A DNA stretch of 64,000 nt from Hanstruepera flava. Lineage in GTDB: Bacteria > Bacteroidota > Bacteroidia > Flavobacteriales > Flavobacteriaceae. Where the stretch lies: positions 18,817 through 82,816 of the forward strand of contig NZ_JALJCW010000006.1 in assembly GCF_023634025.1 (NCBI RefSeq), read 5' to 3'. The notes beneath the pieces were generated by a model. That model was not told the origin of the DNA. It worked only from the letters and a program-made list of their open reading frames with translations, and did not search any database. Shown one piece after another: positions 16,503 to 26,143 of this stretch. How positions within the stretch are numbered: position 1 is the first letter of the stretch; each line of letters starts with the position of its first letter. The position numbers and the translations under genes were made by a program.

Positions 16503-19232
16503 CTATATTAGTTCCTTTTTATATTTGCCTTTACTCTTTCTAATACGAACAGCGACCACTTTATATTCTGGACACATAGCCTCGCTATCATGGACATCTC
16601 CCGTAATATTATTAATCATAATATCTGGGAAATGGAACGTTGTACTTAAAATGCCTGGTTTTACCTCATCTGTGATTCGAGCCTTAACATCCACCTTACC
16701 ACGAGGTGATTCTAAACAGACATAGTCTCCTTCATTAATTAAATGGGTATTGGCATCGTTAGGATGTATCATCAAATAATCGTCTTGAAGGATTTGTTCA
16801 TTGGCTGTACGTCTGGTCATGGCACCACAATTATAATGCTCTAGTTCTCTATTTGTGGTTAGGATGTATGGATAATCTTTAGCGTGTTCTTTTAATTCAA
16901 CCGTTTCTTCCCAAGGATTGAATTCAAATTTACCTAAACCTCTCTTGAATTCTGTTTGGTGCAAAATTTGTGTATCTGTTCCATCTGGAGCAACAGGCCA
17001 TTGCAATCCATTCTTTCCTAATCGCTCCCATTTAATACCTGCAAAGAAAGGCACTATTTGAGATATTTCTTCTAGCATACCATCTGGAGTATAATTTGGT
17101 TGTGCATAACCCATTCTATTCATAATATCAACAATTATTTGCCCATCTGGTTTTGAACCTTCAATAGGCTCAACTACTTGACGAACAGCTTGCACACGAC
17201 GCTCACCATTGGTGAAGGTTCCTGATTTTTCTAGGAATGATGCTCCTGGCAAAATAACATCGGCATATTTGGCCGTTTCTGTCATGAATAATTCTTGTAC
17301 TATTACTAAATCTGTTGATTGCAATGCCTTAATTACTTTTTGTGTATTAGGATCGGTTTGTACAACATCTTCACCTATTATCCATATAGCTTTTAGTTTA
17401 CCGTCAAGGGCCGCATCGAACATTTCAGGAATTTTATAACCAATGTGTTTTGGCACATCAACACCGTAAAATTGATTGTACTTTTTGTTAACTTCATCAT
17501 TAGTGACGTCTAGATATCCAGCTCCTTGATGTGGTTGTACACCCATATCTGCAGAACCTTGAACATTGTTTTGACCACGTAAAGGATTTACTCCTACTCC
17601 ACGTCTACCAATATTTCCTGTCATTAAGGCCAAGTCAGCTATTTGCATAACTGTAAATGTACCTTGCGAATGTTCGGTAACTCCTAATCCATGAAACGAC
17701 ATAGCATTTGGTGCCGAAGCATAAGCTATTGCAGCCGCTCTAACCTCCTCTCTAGTCACTCCTGAAACTTCTTCAATTTTATCTAAATCTATAGCTAATA
17801 ATTCCTTCTTAAAATCTTCAAAACCTTCAGTTCTATTTTCAATAAAACTAGTATCAACAAGGTTTTCTGTTATAATGTAGTACATCATCATATTCAAGAC
17901 AGCAACGTTAGTTCCTGGTCTTAATGCGATGTAATGGTCTGCATATCTGGCTAATTCTGTTCGTCTTGGATCTAAAACAATAGTTACATTATCCGATTTC
18001 ATGGCGAACTGCTTTAATTTAGCTCCAGTAACAGGATGCGCGTCTGTTGGATTGGCTCCAATAACCATAATACAATTGGTATCTTTTAAATCGTCAATGG
18101 AATTAGTTGCAGCCCCTGTGCCAAACGTACGTTGCATACCCAAAGCTGTTGGTGAGTGACATACTCGTGCACAACCATCAATATTATTCGTATTAATAAC
18201 AGCGCGGAAAAACTTCTGCATTAAATAATTTTCTTCGTTTGTGCAACGTGAAGACGAAATTCCAGCCATGGAATCTGGTCCAAACTCTTCTTTGAAACCA
18301 GTTAATTTTTCAGCTATGTAATCGTAAACTTCATCCCACGACACCTTTTCAAATTCACCATTTCGTTTAATCATAGGAGAATTAAGGCGTTCTGGATGAT
18401 CGTAAAATTTAAATGCATAACGTCCTTTTAAACAGGTATGACCTTGATTGACTTCAGCGTCATAAGGTGCTTGAATACTCAAAATTTCTCCATTATGAGT
18501 TGAAACTTCCAAATTACAACCCACACCACAATACGTGCAAATAGTACGAGTCGTGTCAGTAGCCCAAATAGCTTTCGACTGAAATACATCTGAAATTGCA
18601 GATGTTGGACATGCTTGTGAACATGCGCCACAACTCACGCAGTCTGAATCCATAAACGAATCATCAAATCCCTTAATAATTTTGGAATCGAAACCACGTC
18701 CTGACATGCTTAAAACAAACTCACCTTGAACTTCATCACAAGCGCGAACACAACGGTAACAATTAATACATTTGGATAAATCTGAAGTCATGTAAGGATG
18801 ACTTAAATCTTTTTCTCTAGATAAATGATTATCACCTTCAGGGTAACGTACTTTTCTAATACCAACTTGTGCTGCAACTGTTTGTAATTCGCAATTACCA
18901 TTAACTTCACAGGTTAAACAGTCTAAGGGATGATCGGTTAAAACCAATTCAATAATATTTTTGCGAAGTGCTTTTACCGCTTCTGTGCTGGTATAAATAT
19001 ATTGACCTTCAACAACAGGTGAATGACAGGAAGCCATGGTTTTTACTGGTCCATTTTCTTCCAAAGCCACTTCTACACTACAAACACGACAAGACCCAAA
19101 AGGATCTAAATTAGGTGCATCACAAAGTGTTGGAACTACATGTTTTTCTTTATAACGACGTATGAAGGACAGCATGGTCTCACCTTCTACGATTTCAAAT
19201 TCCTGATTATCTATATAGGCTATTTTATTCAT
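16503..19232 (-). CDS. fdhA: NAD-linked formate dehydrogenase catalytic subunit, cysteine form
   Basis: The 909-residue protein combines a NuoG-like N-terminus with a formate dehydrogenase body. A [2Fe-2S] site is at Cys37/48/51/69, a His-ligated [4Fe-4S] at His101/Cys105/108/114, two [4Fe-4S] sites at Cys155-165 and Cys198-208, and the molybdopterin-domain [4Fe-4S] at Cys232/235/239/267. The metal ligand is Cys358 followed by His359 (ARVCHSPT), so this is not a selenoenzyme. The C-terminus has GAMTRRT and NPNDANTHL-like cofactor-binding motifs (HPNDANTH). It would oxidise formate to CO2 and pass electrons through FdhB to NAD. It follows fdhB by 6 bases. Confidence 0.93.
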   Translation of the reverse strand: MNKIAYIDNQEFEIVEGETMLSFIRRYKEKHVVPTLCDAPNLDPFGSCRVCSVEVALEENGPVKTMASCHSPVVEGQYIYTSTEAVKALRKNIIELVLTDHPLDCLTCEVNGNCELQTVAAQVGIRKVRYPEGDNHLSREKDLSHPYMTSDLSKCINCYRCVRACDEVQGEFVLSMSGRGFDSKIIKGFDDSFMDSDCVSCGACSQACPTSAISDVFQSKAIWATDTTRTICTYCGVGCNLEVSTHNGEILSIQAPYDAEVNQGHTCLKGRYAFKFYDHPERLNSPMIKRNGEFEKVSWDEVYDYIAEKLTGFKEEFGPDSMAGISSSRCTNEENYLMQKFFRAVINTNNIDGCARVCHSPTALGMQRTFGTGAATNSIDDLKDTNCIMVIGANPTDAHPVTGAKLKQFAMKSDNVTIVLDPRRTELARYADHYIALRPGTNVAVLNMMMYYIITENLVDTSFIENRTEGFEDFKKELLAIDLDKIEEVSGVTREEVRAAAIAYASAPNAMSFHGLGVTEHSQGTFTVMQIADLALMTGNIGRRGVGVNPLRGQNNVQGSADMGVQPHQGAGYLDVTNDEVNKKYNQFYGVDVPKHIGYKIPEMFDAALDGKLKAIWIIGEDVVQTDPNTQKVIKALQSTDLVIVQELFMTETAKYADVILPGASFLEKSGTFTNGERRVQAVRQVVEPIEGSKPDGQIIVDIMNRMGYAQPNYTPDGMLEEISQIVPFFAGIKWERLGKNGLQWPVAPDGTDTQILHQTEFKRGLGKFEFNPWEETVELKEHAKDYPYILTTNRELEHYNCGAMTRRTANEQILQDDYLMIHPNDANTHLINEGDYVCLESPRGKVDVKARITDEVKPGILSTTFHFPDIMINNITGDVHDSEAMCPEYKVVAVRIRKSKGKYKKELI

Positions 19233-19238
19233 AATCGT

Positions 19239-20891
19239 CTAATTAAAATACGGTTTTAATTCATCTTCAAAATATTGCAAAGCATTTCTAACTGGCAAAG
19301 GAATACCACCACCATGAGCACACAACGATCCTTCCTCTAGAGTCGTTAACAAATCTGCAAACAGTTTTTTATCAATTTTATAATCTGTTTTCAAGGCTTT
19401 TTCGGCTAGTTCATGACCTCGTTTTGTACCTAATCGACAAGGGAAACACTTACCACAACTTTCATAAGCTGCAAAATCAAATAAATGCTCAATGAATTTC
19501 ATTATTGGGTAGTCAGTTGGAACAGAAACAACAGAAGCATGACCGAGCAAAAATCCTTCTTTTGAAAAGGATTCAAAATCGAGAGTTAAATCCTTAATTT
19601 TTGAAATAGGAACTAATCCACCTAAAGGACCACCAATTTGTAACGCTTTAATATCCGTTTTAAATCCTCCTCCTAGGTCATTAACAACTGTAGATAGAGG
19701 TGTACCCATTTCAACTTCGTACATTCCAGGATTATTAAAAAAGCTATCAAGCGATACCAATTTTGTTCCAGATGAACGCTCGGTACCAATGTCTTTCCAT
19801 GCTTGACCACCGTTTGAAATAATATAATGCAAAGCAGCCAAAGTCTCAACATTATTTACTGTTGTTGGCTTGTTGAACAGTCCTTTTTGTGCTGGAAATG
19901 GTGGTCTTACTCGCACTTCAGGACGTTGACCTTCAATGGAATTGATTAATGCAGTTTCCTCTCCACAAATGTATGAGCCTTGAGCTTGAATAATTTTAAA
20001 CTGAAAATTAAAGCCACTACCTTGAATATTTTCACCTATAAGTCCAGCTTCTTGAATTGCATCGATAGCCTTTTGAACAATTTCTACCGATTCTGGATAT
20101 TCTGCTCTGATGTATAGAATACCGTAATTAGCGTGTGTAACATAGCCAGAAATTAGCATTCCAAATAACACCGAGTGTGGTTGGTGTTCCAATAAATAAC
20201 GATCGGAATATGCTCCTGGATCACCTTCGTCTGCATTACAAATTATAAATTTAGTATCGTTTTCTACATTACGGCAAAACTGTAATTTCATTCCCATTGG
20301 AAATCCTGCTCCGCCACGACCACGAACATTTGAGGTTTTGATTTCTTCTAAAACATCAGCAGAATCTTGCCTAAGTGCTTCTAAAAATGGCTGATAATAA
20401 TCATTAACATTGGTAAACGGCTTGGTTAATATTTGTTTCCCACTTGCCTTGACGATATAATTATCTTGATTTAAGTTTGAATCAGAATCTAAAATTTTAT
20501 CCAGCTTATTTAAAGCATCGCCAGAATAATTTTTTCCATTATAATGAAACGCTGAATTCTCATGACAACGTCCTAAGCAAGTCATGTGGCCTATTTCATC
20601 AGCTTCAAAATGATTTTTAAGCGAATCAATAACTTGCTCTTGAGTGCCAGCGCAAACACAAGCCGTACCGTTACAGACATAAGCTTTTTTGTCTTTGTTT
20701 TCTGGTTTCAAGAAATCGTAAAAACTTGCCGTTCCAAAAGCATTAGCTTTACCTATAAGAAAGTCATCAGCCAATTTGGCCATAGCTTCTTCACTTGGCG
20801 CACCTTCGGGTTTGGCTAAATTGCCCAACTTATCAAACAGGCTTTCATTTACACCTTTTCTTCCTAATAATTCACTTAAATTATCTGACAT
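19239..20891 (-). CDS. fdhB: Formate dehydrogenase diaphorase subunit with NuoE-like and NuoF domains
   Basis: The 550-residue protein has an N-terminal thioredoxin-like [2Fe-2S] domain (Cys73, Cys78, Cys105, Cys109) resembling the C-terminal half of NuoE. A NuoF body follows: RGRGGAGFPMGMK near 190, ICNADEGDPGAYSDR near 215 for FMN/NADH, and the [4Fe-4S] motif SCGKCFPCRLG near 470 with a distal cysteine in SLCAHGG. It would transfer electrons from FdhA to NAD. The first 60 residues are not clearly assignable. It is encoded between fdhD and fdhA with 6-base gaps. The helical N-terminal part of a full NuoE is missing. Confidence 0.9.
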   Translation of the reverse strand: MSDNLSELLGRKGVNESLFDKLGNLAKPEGAPSEEAMAKLADDFLIGKANAFGTASFYDFLKPENKDKKAYVCNGTACVCAGTQEQVIDSLKNHFEADEIGHMTCLGRCHENSAFHYNGKNYSGDALNKLDKILDSDSNLNQDNYIVKASGKQILTKPFTNVNDYYQPFLEALRQDSADVLEEIKTSNVRGRGGAGFPMGMKLQFCRNVENDTKFIICNADEGDPGAYSDRYLLEHQPHSVLFGMLISGYVTHANYGILYIRAEYPESVEIVQKAIDAIQEAGLIGENIQGSGFNFQFKIIQAQGSYICGEETALINSIEGQRPEVRVRPPFPAQKGLFNKPTTVNNVETLAALHYIISNGGQAWKDIGTERSSGTKLVSLDSFFNNPGMYEVEMGTPLSTVVNDLGGGFKTDIKALQIGGPLGGLVPISKIKDLTLDFESFSKEGFLLGHASVVSVPTDYPIMKFIEHLFDFAAYESCGKCFPCRLGTKRGHELAEKALKTDYKIDKKLFADLLTTLEEGSLCAHGGGIPLPVRNALQYFEDELKPYFN

Positions 20892-20897
20892 ATATTT

Positions 20898-21722
20898 TTA
20901 ACTCACTTTAGTTTTTGTTGTATAATTCTTGGTACGTTCAGGATGCGAATAACATGTGGCACGTTCATCCCTACAAAATGCAAATAAGGTTATACCCAAC
21001 TCTTTAGCATAATCTACAGCTAACGAAGAAGGCGCAGATACTGCGGCTAAAAAAGGTATTCTAGCTTTAAAACATTTAATAATAATCTCATATGAAATTC
21101 GACCACTAACTGTCATGATTTTAGCTTCTTTTAATTGATTGGAATTTATTAGTTTTCCAACTATTTTGTCAACAGCATTATGCCTGCCAATGTCTTCCAT
21201 AGAGCATAATAATTCACCTTCAATAGTAAAAGCTGCTGCTGCGTGCGTACCTCCAGACTTGTTGAAAGCATGCTGTTTAACTTTCATTTTATCAAAAAGT
21301 TGATGGATTATGGAGATATCTATCTTTTTATTGTCGTCTATGGTTTTACCTATAAATGCCAAATCGTTTAATTCGGTTTTTCCACAAATTCCACATGAAG
21401 ATACCGACAACAAACTTCTGCTATTAGCATAGCCATCCCCTAATTTGTCTTTAGGTATATCTAAATTAACAATGGTAACAACACCGTTATCGTTTTCTTT
21501 TTTCAAAATTAATTCAGGACTATAAGCTACATCTGTAATTAAATCTTCAGAATGCAGTAGACCACGTACTAAACTGGCATCATCACCTGGCGTGCGCATA
21601 GATACCGTAAAAGGTTCATTATTAATATTAATTTGTAAAGCTTCTTCAACAGTAAGACTATCTATAGTTTTGTCTACAGATACTTTATCAAACTTTTTAC
21701 CTTCGTATTTGCGTGTAGCCAT
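20898..21722 (-). CDS. fdhD: Formate dehydrogenase sulfurtransferase FdhD
   Basis: FdhD moves sulfur from a cysteine desulfurase to the formate dehydrogenase cofactor; without it the enzyme is inactive. The 274-residue product contains the conserved SSCGICGK loop (Cys110 and Cys113), PGDDASLVRGLLHSED near 46-60, and MEDIGRHNAVDKIVG near 176-190, which are family hallmarks. The gene lies 6 bases upstream of fdhB, consistent with co-expression with its client. Upstream is an 86-base gap to the formate-tetrahydrofolate ligase gene. Confidence 0.94.
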   Translation of the reverse strand: MATRKYEGKKFDKVSVDKTIDSLTVEEALQININNEPFTVSMRTPGDDASLVRGLLHSEDLITDVAYSPELILKKENDNGVVTIVNLDIPKDKLGDGYANSRSLLSVSSCGICGKTELNDLAFIGKTIDDNKKIDISIIHQLFDKMKVKQHAFNKSGGTHAAAAFTIEGELLCSMEDIGRHNAVDKIVGKLINSNQLKEAKIMTVSGRISYEIIIKCFKARIPFLAAVSAPSSLAVDYAKELGITLFAFCRDERATCYSHPERTKNYTTKTKVS

Positions 21723-21808
21723 GCTTATAAACCTATAGTTCGTAAATTATATAAAGTTAACGAAAAAGACATCATGATTGTGTTAAAGCCTTTTTTGAAA
21801 TTGAGGAT

Positions 21809-23476
21809 TTAGAATAATCCTGAAATATTACCGTCGTTATCTATACTAATTTTCTCTGATGCTGGGTGAGCAGGAAGTCCAGGCATACGCATCATATCTC
21901 CAGTAATAGGTATTAAAAATCCAGCACCTCTTGCAATCTCAATTTCTCTAACTGTTATGGTAAAACCTTTTGGTCGTCCTAAAAGCTTGGGGTCATCAGA
22001 AAGTGATTTCTGGGTTTTTGCCATACAAATTGGCAATTTTTCAAGACCTAAATTGGCTATAGTTCTTAAGTTTCTCTTGGCTAATGCTGCATACTCAACA
22101 TCATCAGCTCCATAAATTTTTGTAGCAATGGTATTAATTTTATCTTCTACAGACATATCCCAATTGTATAATGGTTTAAATTGAGAAGAACCTTCTTCAA
22201 CAATATCAACAACATGTTGTGCCAAATCTAATGCTCCTTTGCCACCTTTTGCCCAAACTTCGGCAACAGCCACTCTAATACTCTGTGATTTAGCAAACTC
22301 TTGAATAACGGTTATTTCAGCATCTGTATCAGAAACAAATTTATTAATAGCAATAACAGGTGTAATTCCAAATTGTTTCACATTTTCAATGTGCTTTTCA
22401 AGGTTGGGTAAACCATTTTTTAAAGCTTCTACATTTTCTTCGGTAAGATTTTTTAAATCGGCTCCACCATGATATTTAAGTGCTCGAATTGTTGTGGTTA
22501 ATACTACTGCTTTTGGTGATAAGCCTGCGCTTTGGCATTTAATATCTAAAAACTTTTCAGCACCTAAATCGGCACCGAAACCAGCTTCAGTAACGGTATA
22601 ATCAGAAAGGGACATTCCCATTCTAGTAGCTATTACAGAATTTGTTCCTTGTGCTATATTAGCAAACGGACCACCATGAATAATAGCGGGATTACCTTCT
22701 ATGGTTTGAACCAAGTTAGGTTTGATAGCTTCTTTTAAAAGAGCTGCCATAGCACCTTGTACCTTGAGGTCTTTACAATAAATAGGTTCACGGTCTTTAG
22801 TGTAACCAATAAATATATTTCCTAATCGTTCCTTTAAATTTTCCAAATCATCTGAAAGACACAGAATGGCCATGATTTCAGAAGCTGCTGTAATGTCAAA
22901 ACCTGTTTCTCTAGGAACACCAGAAGTTGTTCCTCCTAATCCAATAACAATATTTCGCAGTGAACGATCGTTCATATCCATAACACGTTTCCATGTAACC
23001 GTTCTTGGATCTAATCCAACAGAATTGGTTTTACTTTGAATATTATTATCAATTACAGCTGATAATAAATTGTGAGCTTTCTCTATAGCTGAAAAGTCAC
23101 CAGTAAAATGCAGATTAATGTCTTCCATTGGTAGTACTTGCGAATAACCACCACCTGTTGCCCCTCCTTTAATTCCGAAAACTGGCCCAAGAGATGGTTC
23201 TCTTAAAACCACAGTAGTTTGTTTACCTAATTGATTTAACCCTTCAGATAGACCAATAGACATGGTTGTCTTACCTTCTCCAGCAGGTGTTGGCGAAATG
23301 GCAGTAACCAAAACAAGATTGCTTTGTTTTACTTTTTCATTATCAATAATTGATTGTGGTAATTTGGCTTTGTACTTTCCGTACATGTCAATATCATCAA
23401 CATTTAAACCTAATTTTTCGGCAATTTTACTAATATGTTCTAGCTGAATGTCTTTAGCTATTTCTTGATCTGTCAT
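21809..23476 (-). CDS. fhs: Formate-tetrahydrofolate ligase
   Basis: The 555-residue product matches the family (about 555-560). It has the P-loop TPAGEGKTTMSIGL near 62-75, LREPSLGPVFGIKGGATGGG near 95-114, MNDRSLRNIVIGLGG near 170 and FGADLGAEKFLDIKC near 300. It makes 10-formyltetrahydrofolate from formate, ATP and tetrahydrofolate. Position directly upstream of fdhD and the formate dehydrogenase genes suggests that formate is a metabolic branch point here: assimilated through folate or oxidised to CO2. The direction in vivo cannot be read from sequence. Confidence 0.96.
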   Translation of the reverse strand: MTDQEIAKDIQLEHISKIAEKLGLNVDDIDMYGKYKAKLPQSIIDNEKVKQSNLVLVTAISPTPAGEGKTTMSIGLSEGLNQLGKQTTVVLREPSLGPVFGIKGGATGGGYSQVLPMEDINLHFTGDFSAIEKAHNLLSAVIDNNIQSKTNSVGLDPRTVTWKRVMDMNDRSLRNIVIGLGGTTSGVPRETGFDITAASEIMAILCLSDDLENLKERLGNIFIGYTKDREPIYCKDLKVQGAMAALLKEAIKPNLVQTIEGNPAIIHGGPFANIAQGTNSVIATRMGMSLSDYTVTEAGFGADLGAEKFLDIKCQSAGLSPKAVVLTTTIRALKYHGGADLKNLTEENVEALKNGLPNLEKHIENVKQFGITPVIAINKFVSDTDAEITVIQEFAKSQSIRVAVAEVWAKGGKGALDLAQHVVDIVEEGSSQFKPLYNWDMSVEDKINTIATKIYGADDVEYAALAKRNLRTIANLGLEKLPICMAKTQKSLSDDPKLLGRPKGFTITVREIEIARGAGFLIPITGDMMRMPGLPAHPASEKISIDNDGNISGLF

Positions 23477-23555
23477 TGGTTAAATAGTTAGTTAAGTTAA
23501 TTTAAAAACAGTATGAAATATACTGCTTTTTATTCTATTGATGAAATCAATTTCA

Positions 23556-24518
23556 TTACGAATTGGTAAAGAATTGCAAGGCTCGCTTTTCATTGTAATA
23601 ATACTCACCAAACAAATGAAAACCTACATGACCACCATGCTTTGGCATTTCTAAAAATAGATTTTCATTGTTTTTTGCCTCTTTTACAGGATAACATTCT
23701 GGTGATAAAAAAGAATCGTTTAAGGCATTTATAATTAAAGTTTTTGTTTTAATGTTTGATAAAAATTGAAGGCTACTTGATTGCTTATAATAATCGAAAG
23801 CGTCTATAAAACCATGTGCTCTTGATGTGTAAACGTGGTCAAAATCTATTAAAGTTTTAATTGACTTTATGTCTTCAATTTTCAGTATATCAGCGTGTTG
23901 CTTTTGTTTGGTTTTTAATCTACTAACAAGATGTGCCTTAAACCTATCATGATATGGCTTATTTTTTAGGGTATGCAGTTCTTTACACGAGCCGTGCAAA
24001 TCACAGGGTACAGAAACAGCAATTCCGGCTTTAACTTCATTTGGAACGTTGTCTCGCTCTCCCAAATATTTTAATAGCATATTGCCACCAAGACTAAACC
24101 CTTTTAAATAAATTTCTGAATACTTTTGGGTTTCTAAAATATAATTGACTATTGCCTCTAAATCTTCCGTTGCACCAGAATGATAAGAACGATATTTTAA
24201 ATTAGGTTCACCACTACAACCTCTAAAATTTACACAAACAGCATCAAAACCGTTTTTGTTGAATAATTTGGCCGTTCCGGTCATGTAAGGTCTTTGGGCA
24301 TTACCTTCCAGTCCGTGAAGCACTATAATTAACCTAGATGTCGTTTGTTCTTCAGCAAAACTCCAATCCAAATCTAAAAAATCACCATCGGGAAGTGTTA
24401 TACGTTCACGTTTTTGTATGATGCCATTTACACGTCTTATTAATCCTGAATAGACAGTAGAAACAAAACCGTTTCTAAAAAACATAGGTGTTTTATAGTC
24501 TGATTGAACTATCGGCAT
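23556..24518 (-). CDS. YheT-family alpha/beta hydrolase
   Basis: The 320-residue protein has the alpha/beta hydrolase pattern: HGLEGNAQRPYM near 67-78 (oxyanion region), FRGCSGEPN near 97-105, the nucleophile elbow KGFSLGGNMLLKYLGE near 140-155, NALNDSFLSPECY near 264 with the acid, and KHGGHVGFH near 294 with the catalytic histidine. These are characteristic of the YheT/ABHD1-3 esterase family. Substrates are unknown. It is the last gene of a five-gene minus-strand operon, 2 bases after ade. Confidence 0.88.
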   Translation of the reverse strand: MPIVQSDYKTPMFFRNGFVSTVYSGLIRRVNGIIQKRERITLPDGDFLDLDWSFAEEQTTSRLIIVLHGLEGNAQRPYMTGTAKLFNKNGFDAVCVNFRGCSGEPNLKYRSYHSGATEDLEAIVNYILETQKYSEIYLKGFSLGGNMLLKYLGERDNVPNEVKAGIAVSVPCDLHGSCKELHTLKNKPYHDRFKAHLVSRLKTKQKQHADILKIEDIKSIKTLIDFDHVYTSRAHGFIDAFDYYKQSSSLQFLSNIKTKTLIINALNDSFLSPECYPVKEAKNNENLFLEMPKHGGHVGFHLFGEYYYNEKRALQFFTNS

Positions 24519-24520
24519 AT

Positions 24521-26140
24521 TTAAACTTCTAATGGTGTAAATTGAAATACATTACCATCAAACAATCCTTTATCACTCAATTTCAAGGACGGAATAACCA
24601 ATAAAGCCATAAAGCTTAAGGTCATATACGGAGCTTTCAAAGTACTTCCCAATTGTTTTGCCATACGGTCTAATTCTGCATATCGCTTTCCTATAGTTTC
24701 AGCATCTTGGTCACTTATTATACCTGCTACAGGCAATGGAACTATTTCCGTTTGATTATCGGAAACCGCACAGATGCCTCCTTTATGTTCTATAATTATA
24801 TTAACAGCTTTACAAATAGCCTCATCAGAAACACCAACAGCTATTATGTTATGTGAGTCATGCCCAACCGAACTGGCAATTGCGCCTTCTTTTAAACCAA
24901 AATTCTTGATAAAAGCTAATGCTGGAGGTTCGTTGTTATAACGATTAACAACGGTCATTTTTAAAATATCGTTTTCAATATCGGAAATTAAATTTCCGTC
25001 TAGTACTAGAGCACTTGCTATAATTTCGTTTGTAATGAGTTGTCCCTCTAGAGCTTCAATAACTCGTATTCTTTCAATAGAAGATTCAATTCTGAAATCT
25101 GAAACTTGCTTTTTGTTCGTATTGAAATTATTAAGAATCTCAAAAGGGGTTGACGATATTTTGGATTCACCCTCATCAAAAACCAATTCACCATTAATAT
25201 AGGTTTGTAGCGTTTTAAAGTTCTTTAAATCTTCAACTACAATACAATCAGCTAGATCACCAACCTTTAGTTGCCCAACATCCAATTTGTAATGTTCAAC
25301 TGGATTGACACAAGCTGCTTGAAGTACCTTAAAAACATCTATGCCTTTGTCCACTGCCCTTGCACATAATTGATTAATATGACCTAATAATAAATCGTCT
25401 GGATGTTTATCATCACTACAAAACATCATATTGCCAGAGTACTCTGGCAACAAATCAATTAAGGCTTCAAAATTTTTAGCTGCACTACCCTCTCGAATCA
25501 ACACCTTCATACCTTTTTGAAGTTTTTCCAAACCTTCATCGTAGGTAAAGCATTCATGATCTGTGGAGATACCTGCTTGAATATATTTTGTTAGGTCGTT
25601 ACCACGTAGTCCAGGTGCATGTCCATCAATGGGTTTATTATAATGTTTTGCCCAAGCTATTTTTTTAAAAACTTCCTGGTCACCATAAATAACTCCTGGA
25701 TAATTCATCATTTCGGCTAGATATTTAATATCTGGATTTGCCATAAGGGTTTTAATGCCGTCTGAATCTATAACTGCACCAGCAGATTCAAAACTGGTAG
25801 CAGGAACGCAAGAAGGCGCTCCAAAATTAAATTTAAAAGGGGTTTGTTTACCATTCTTAATCATAAACTCCACGCCTTCAACTCCTAAAACATTGGCTAT
25901 TTCATGAGGGTCTGAAACCGTAGCTACCGTACCATGCTTTACAGCTATTCTAGCAAACTCACTTGGCACTAACATAGAACTTTCTATGTGAATATGGGCA
26001 TCTACAAAACCAGGTAGAATAAAGTTTTTGACATTATGTGATTTCTCTTTAATTTCAGAAATCTTACCATTAGCAATAGTAAGCTCGCCAGAGTATATTC
26101 TGCGATTAGGAATATCAACTATTTGTCCTAATATCTCCAA
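24521..26140 (-). CDS. ade: Adenine deaminase
   Basis: The 539-residue product is an amidohydrolase of the Ade family, which converts adenine to hypoxanthine and ammonia for purine salvage. Visible are the metal-binding [11 protein letters not shown] (about 46-56), DGHAPGL near 172, [11 protein letters not shown] near 192 and the C-terminal [12 protein letters not shown] near 423, all typical. The length is close to the bacterial enzyme. The frame opens with TTG (26138-26140), as no in-frame ATG fits before the first conserved strand. The gene begins 3 bases after the dsbD stop codon. Confidence 0.92.
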   Translation of the reverse strand: MEILGQIVDIPNRRIYSGELTIANGKISEIKEKSHNVKNFILPGFVDAHIHIESSMLVPSEFARIAVKHGTVATVSDPHEIANVLGVEGVEFMIKNGKQTPFKFNFGAPSCVPATSFESAGAVIDSDGIKTLMANPDIKYLAEMMNYPGVIYGDQEVFKKIAWAKHYNKPIDGHAPGLRGNDLTKYIQAGISTDHECFTYDEGLEKLQKGMKVLIREGSAAKNFEALIDLLPEYSGNMMFCSDDKHPDDLLLGHINQLCARAVDKGIDVFKVLQAACVNPVEHYKLDVGQLKVGDLADCIVVEDLKNFKTLQTYINGELVFDEGESKISSTPFEILNNFNTNKKQVSDFRIESSIERIRVIEALEGQLITNEIIASALVLDGNLISDIENDILKMTVVNRYNNEPPALAFIKNFGLKEGAIASSVGHDSHNIIAVGVSDEAICKAVNIIIEHKGGICAVSDNQTEIVPLPVAGIISDQDAETIGKRYAELDRMAKQLGSTLKAPYMTLSFMALLVIPSLKLSDKGLFDGNVFQFTPLEV

Positions 26141-26143
26141 AAG

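Noticed and set aside
16503..19232. Selenocysteine in formate dehydrogenase
   Set aside because: The metal ligand codon encodes Cys358 and there is no in-frame TGA in the gene.
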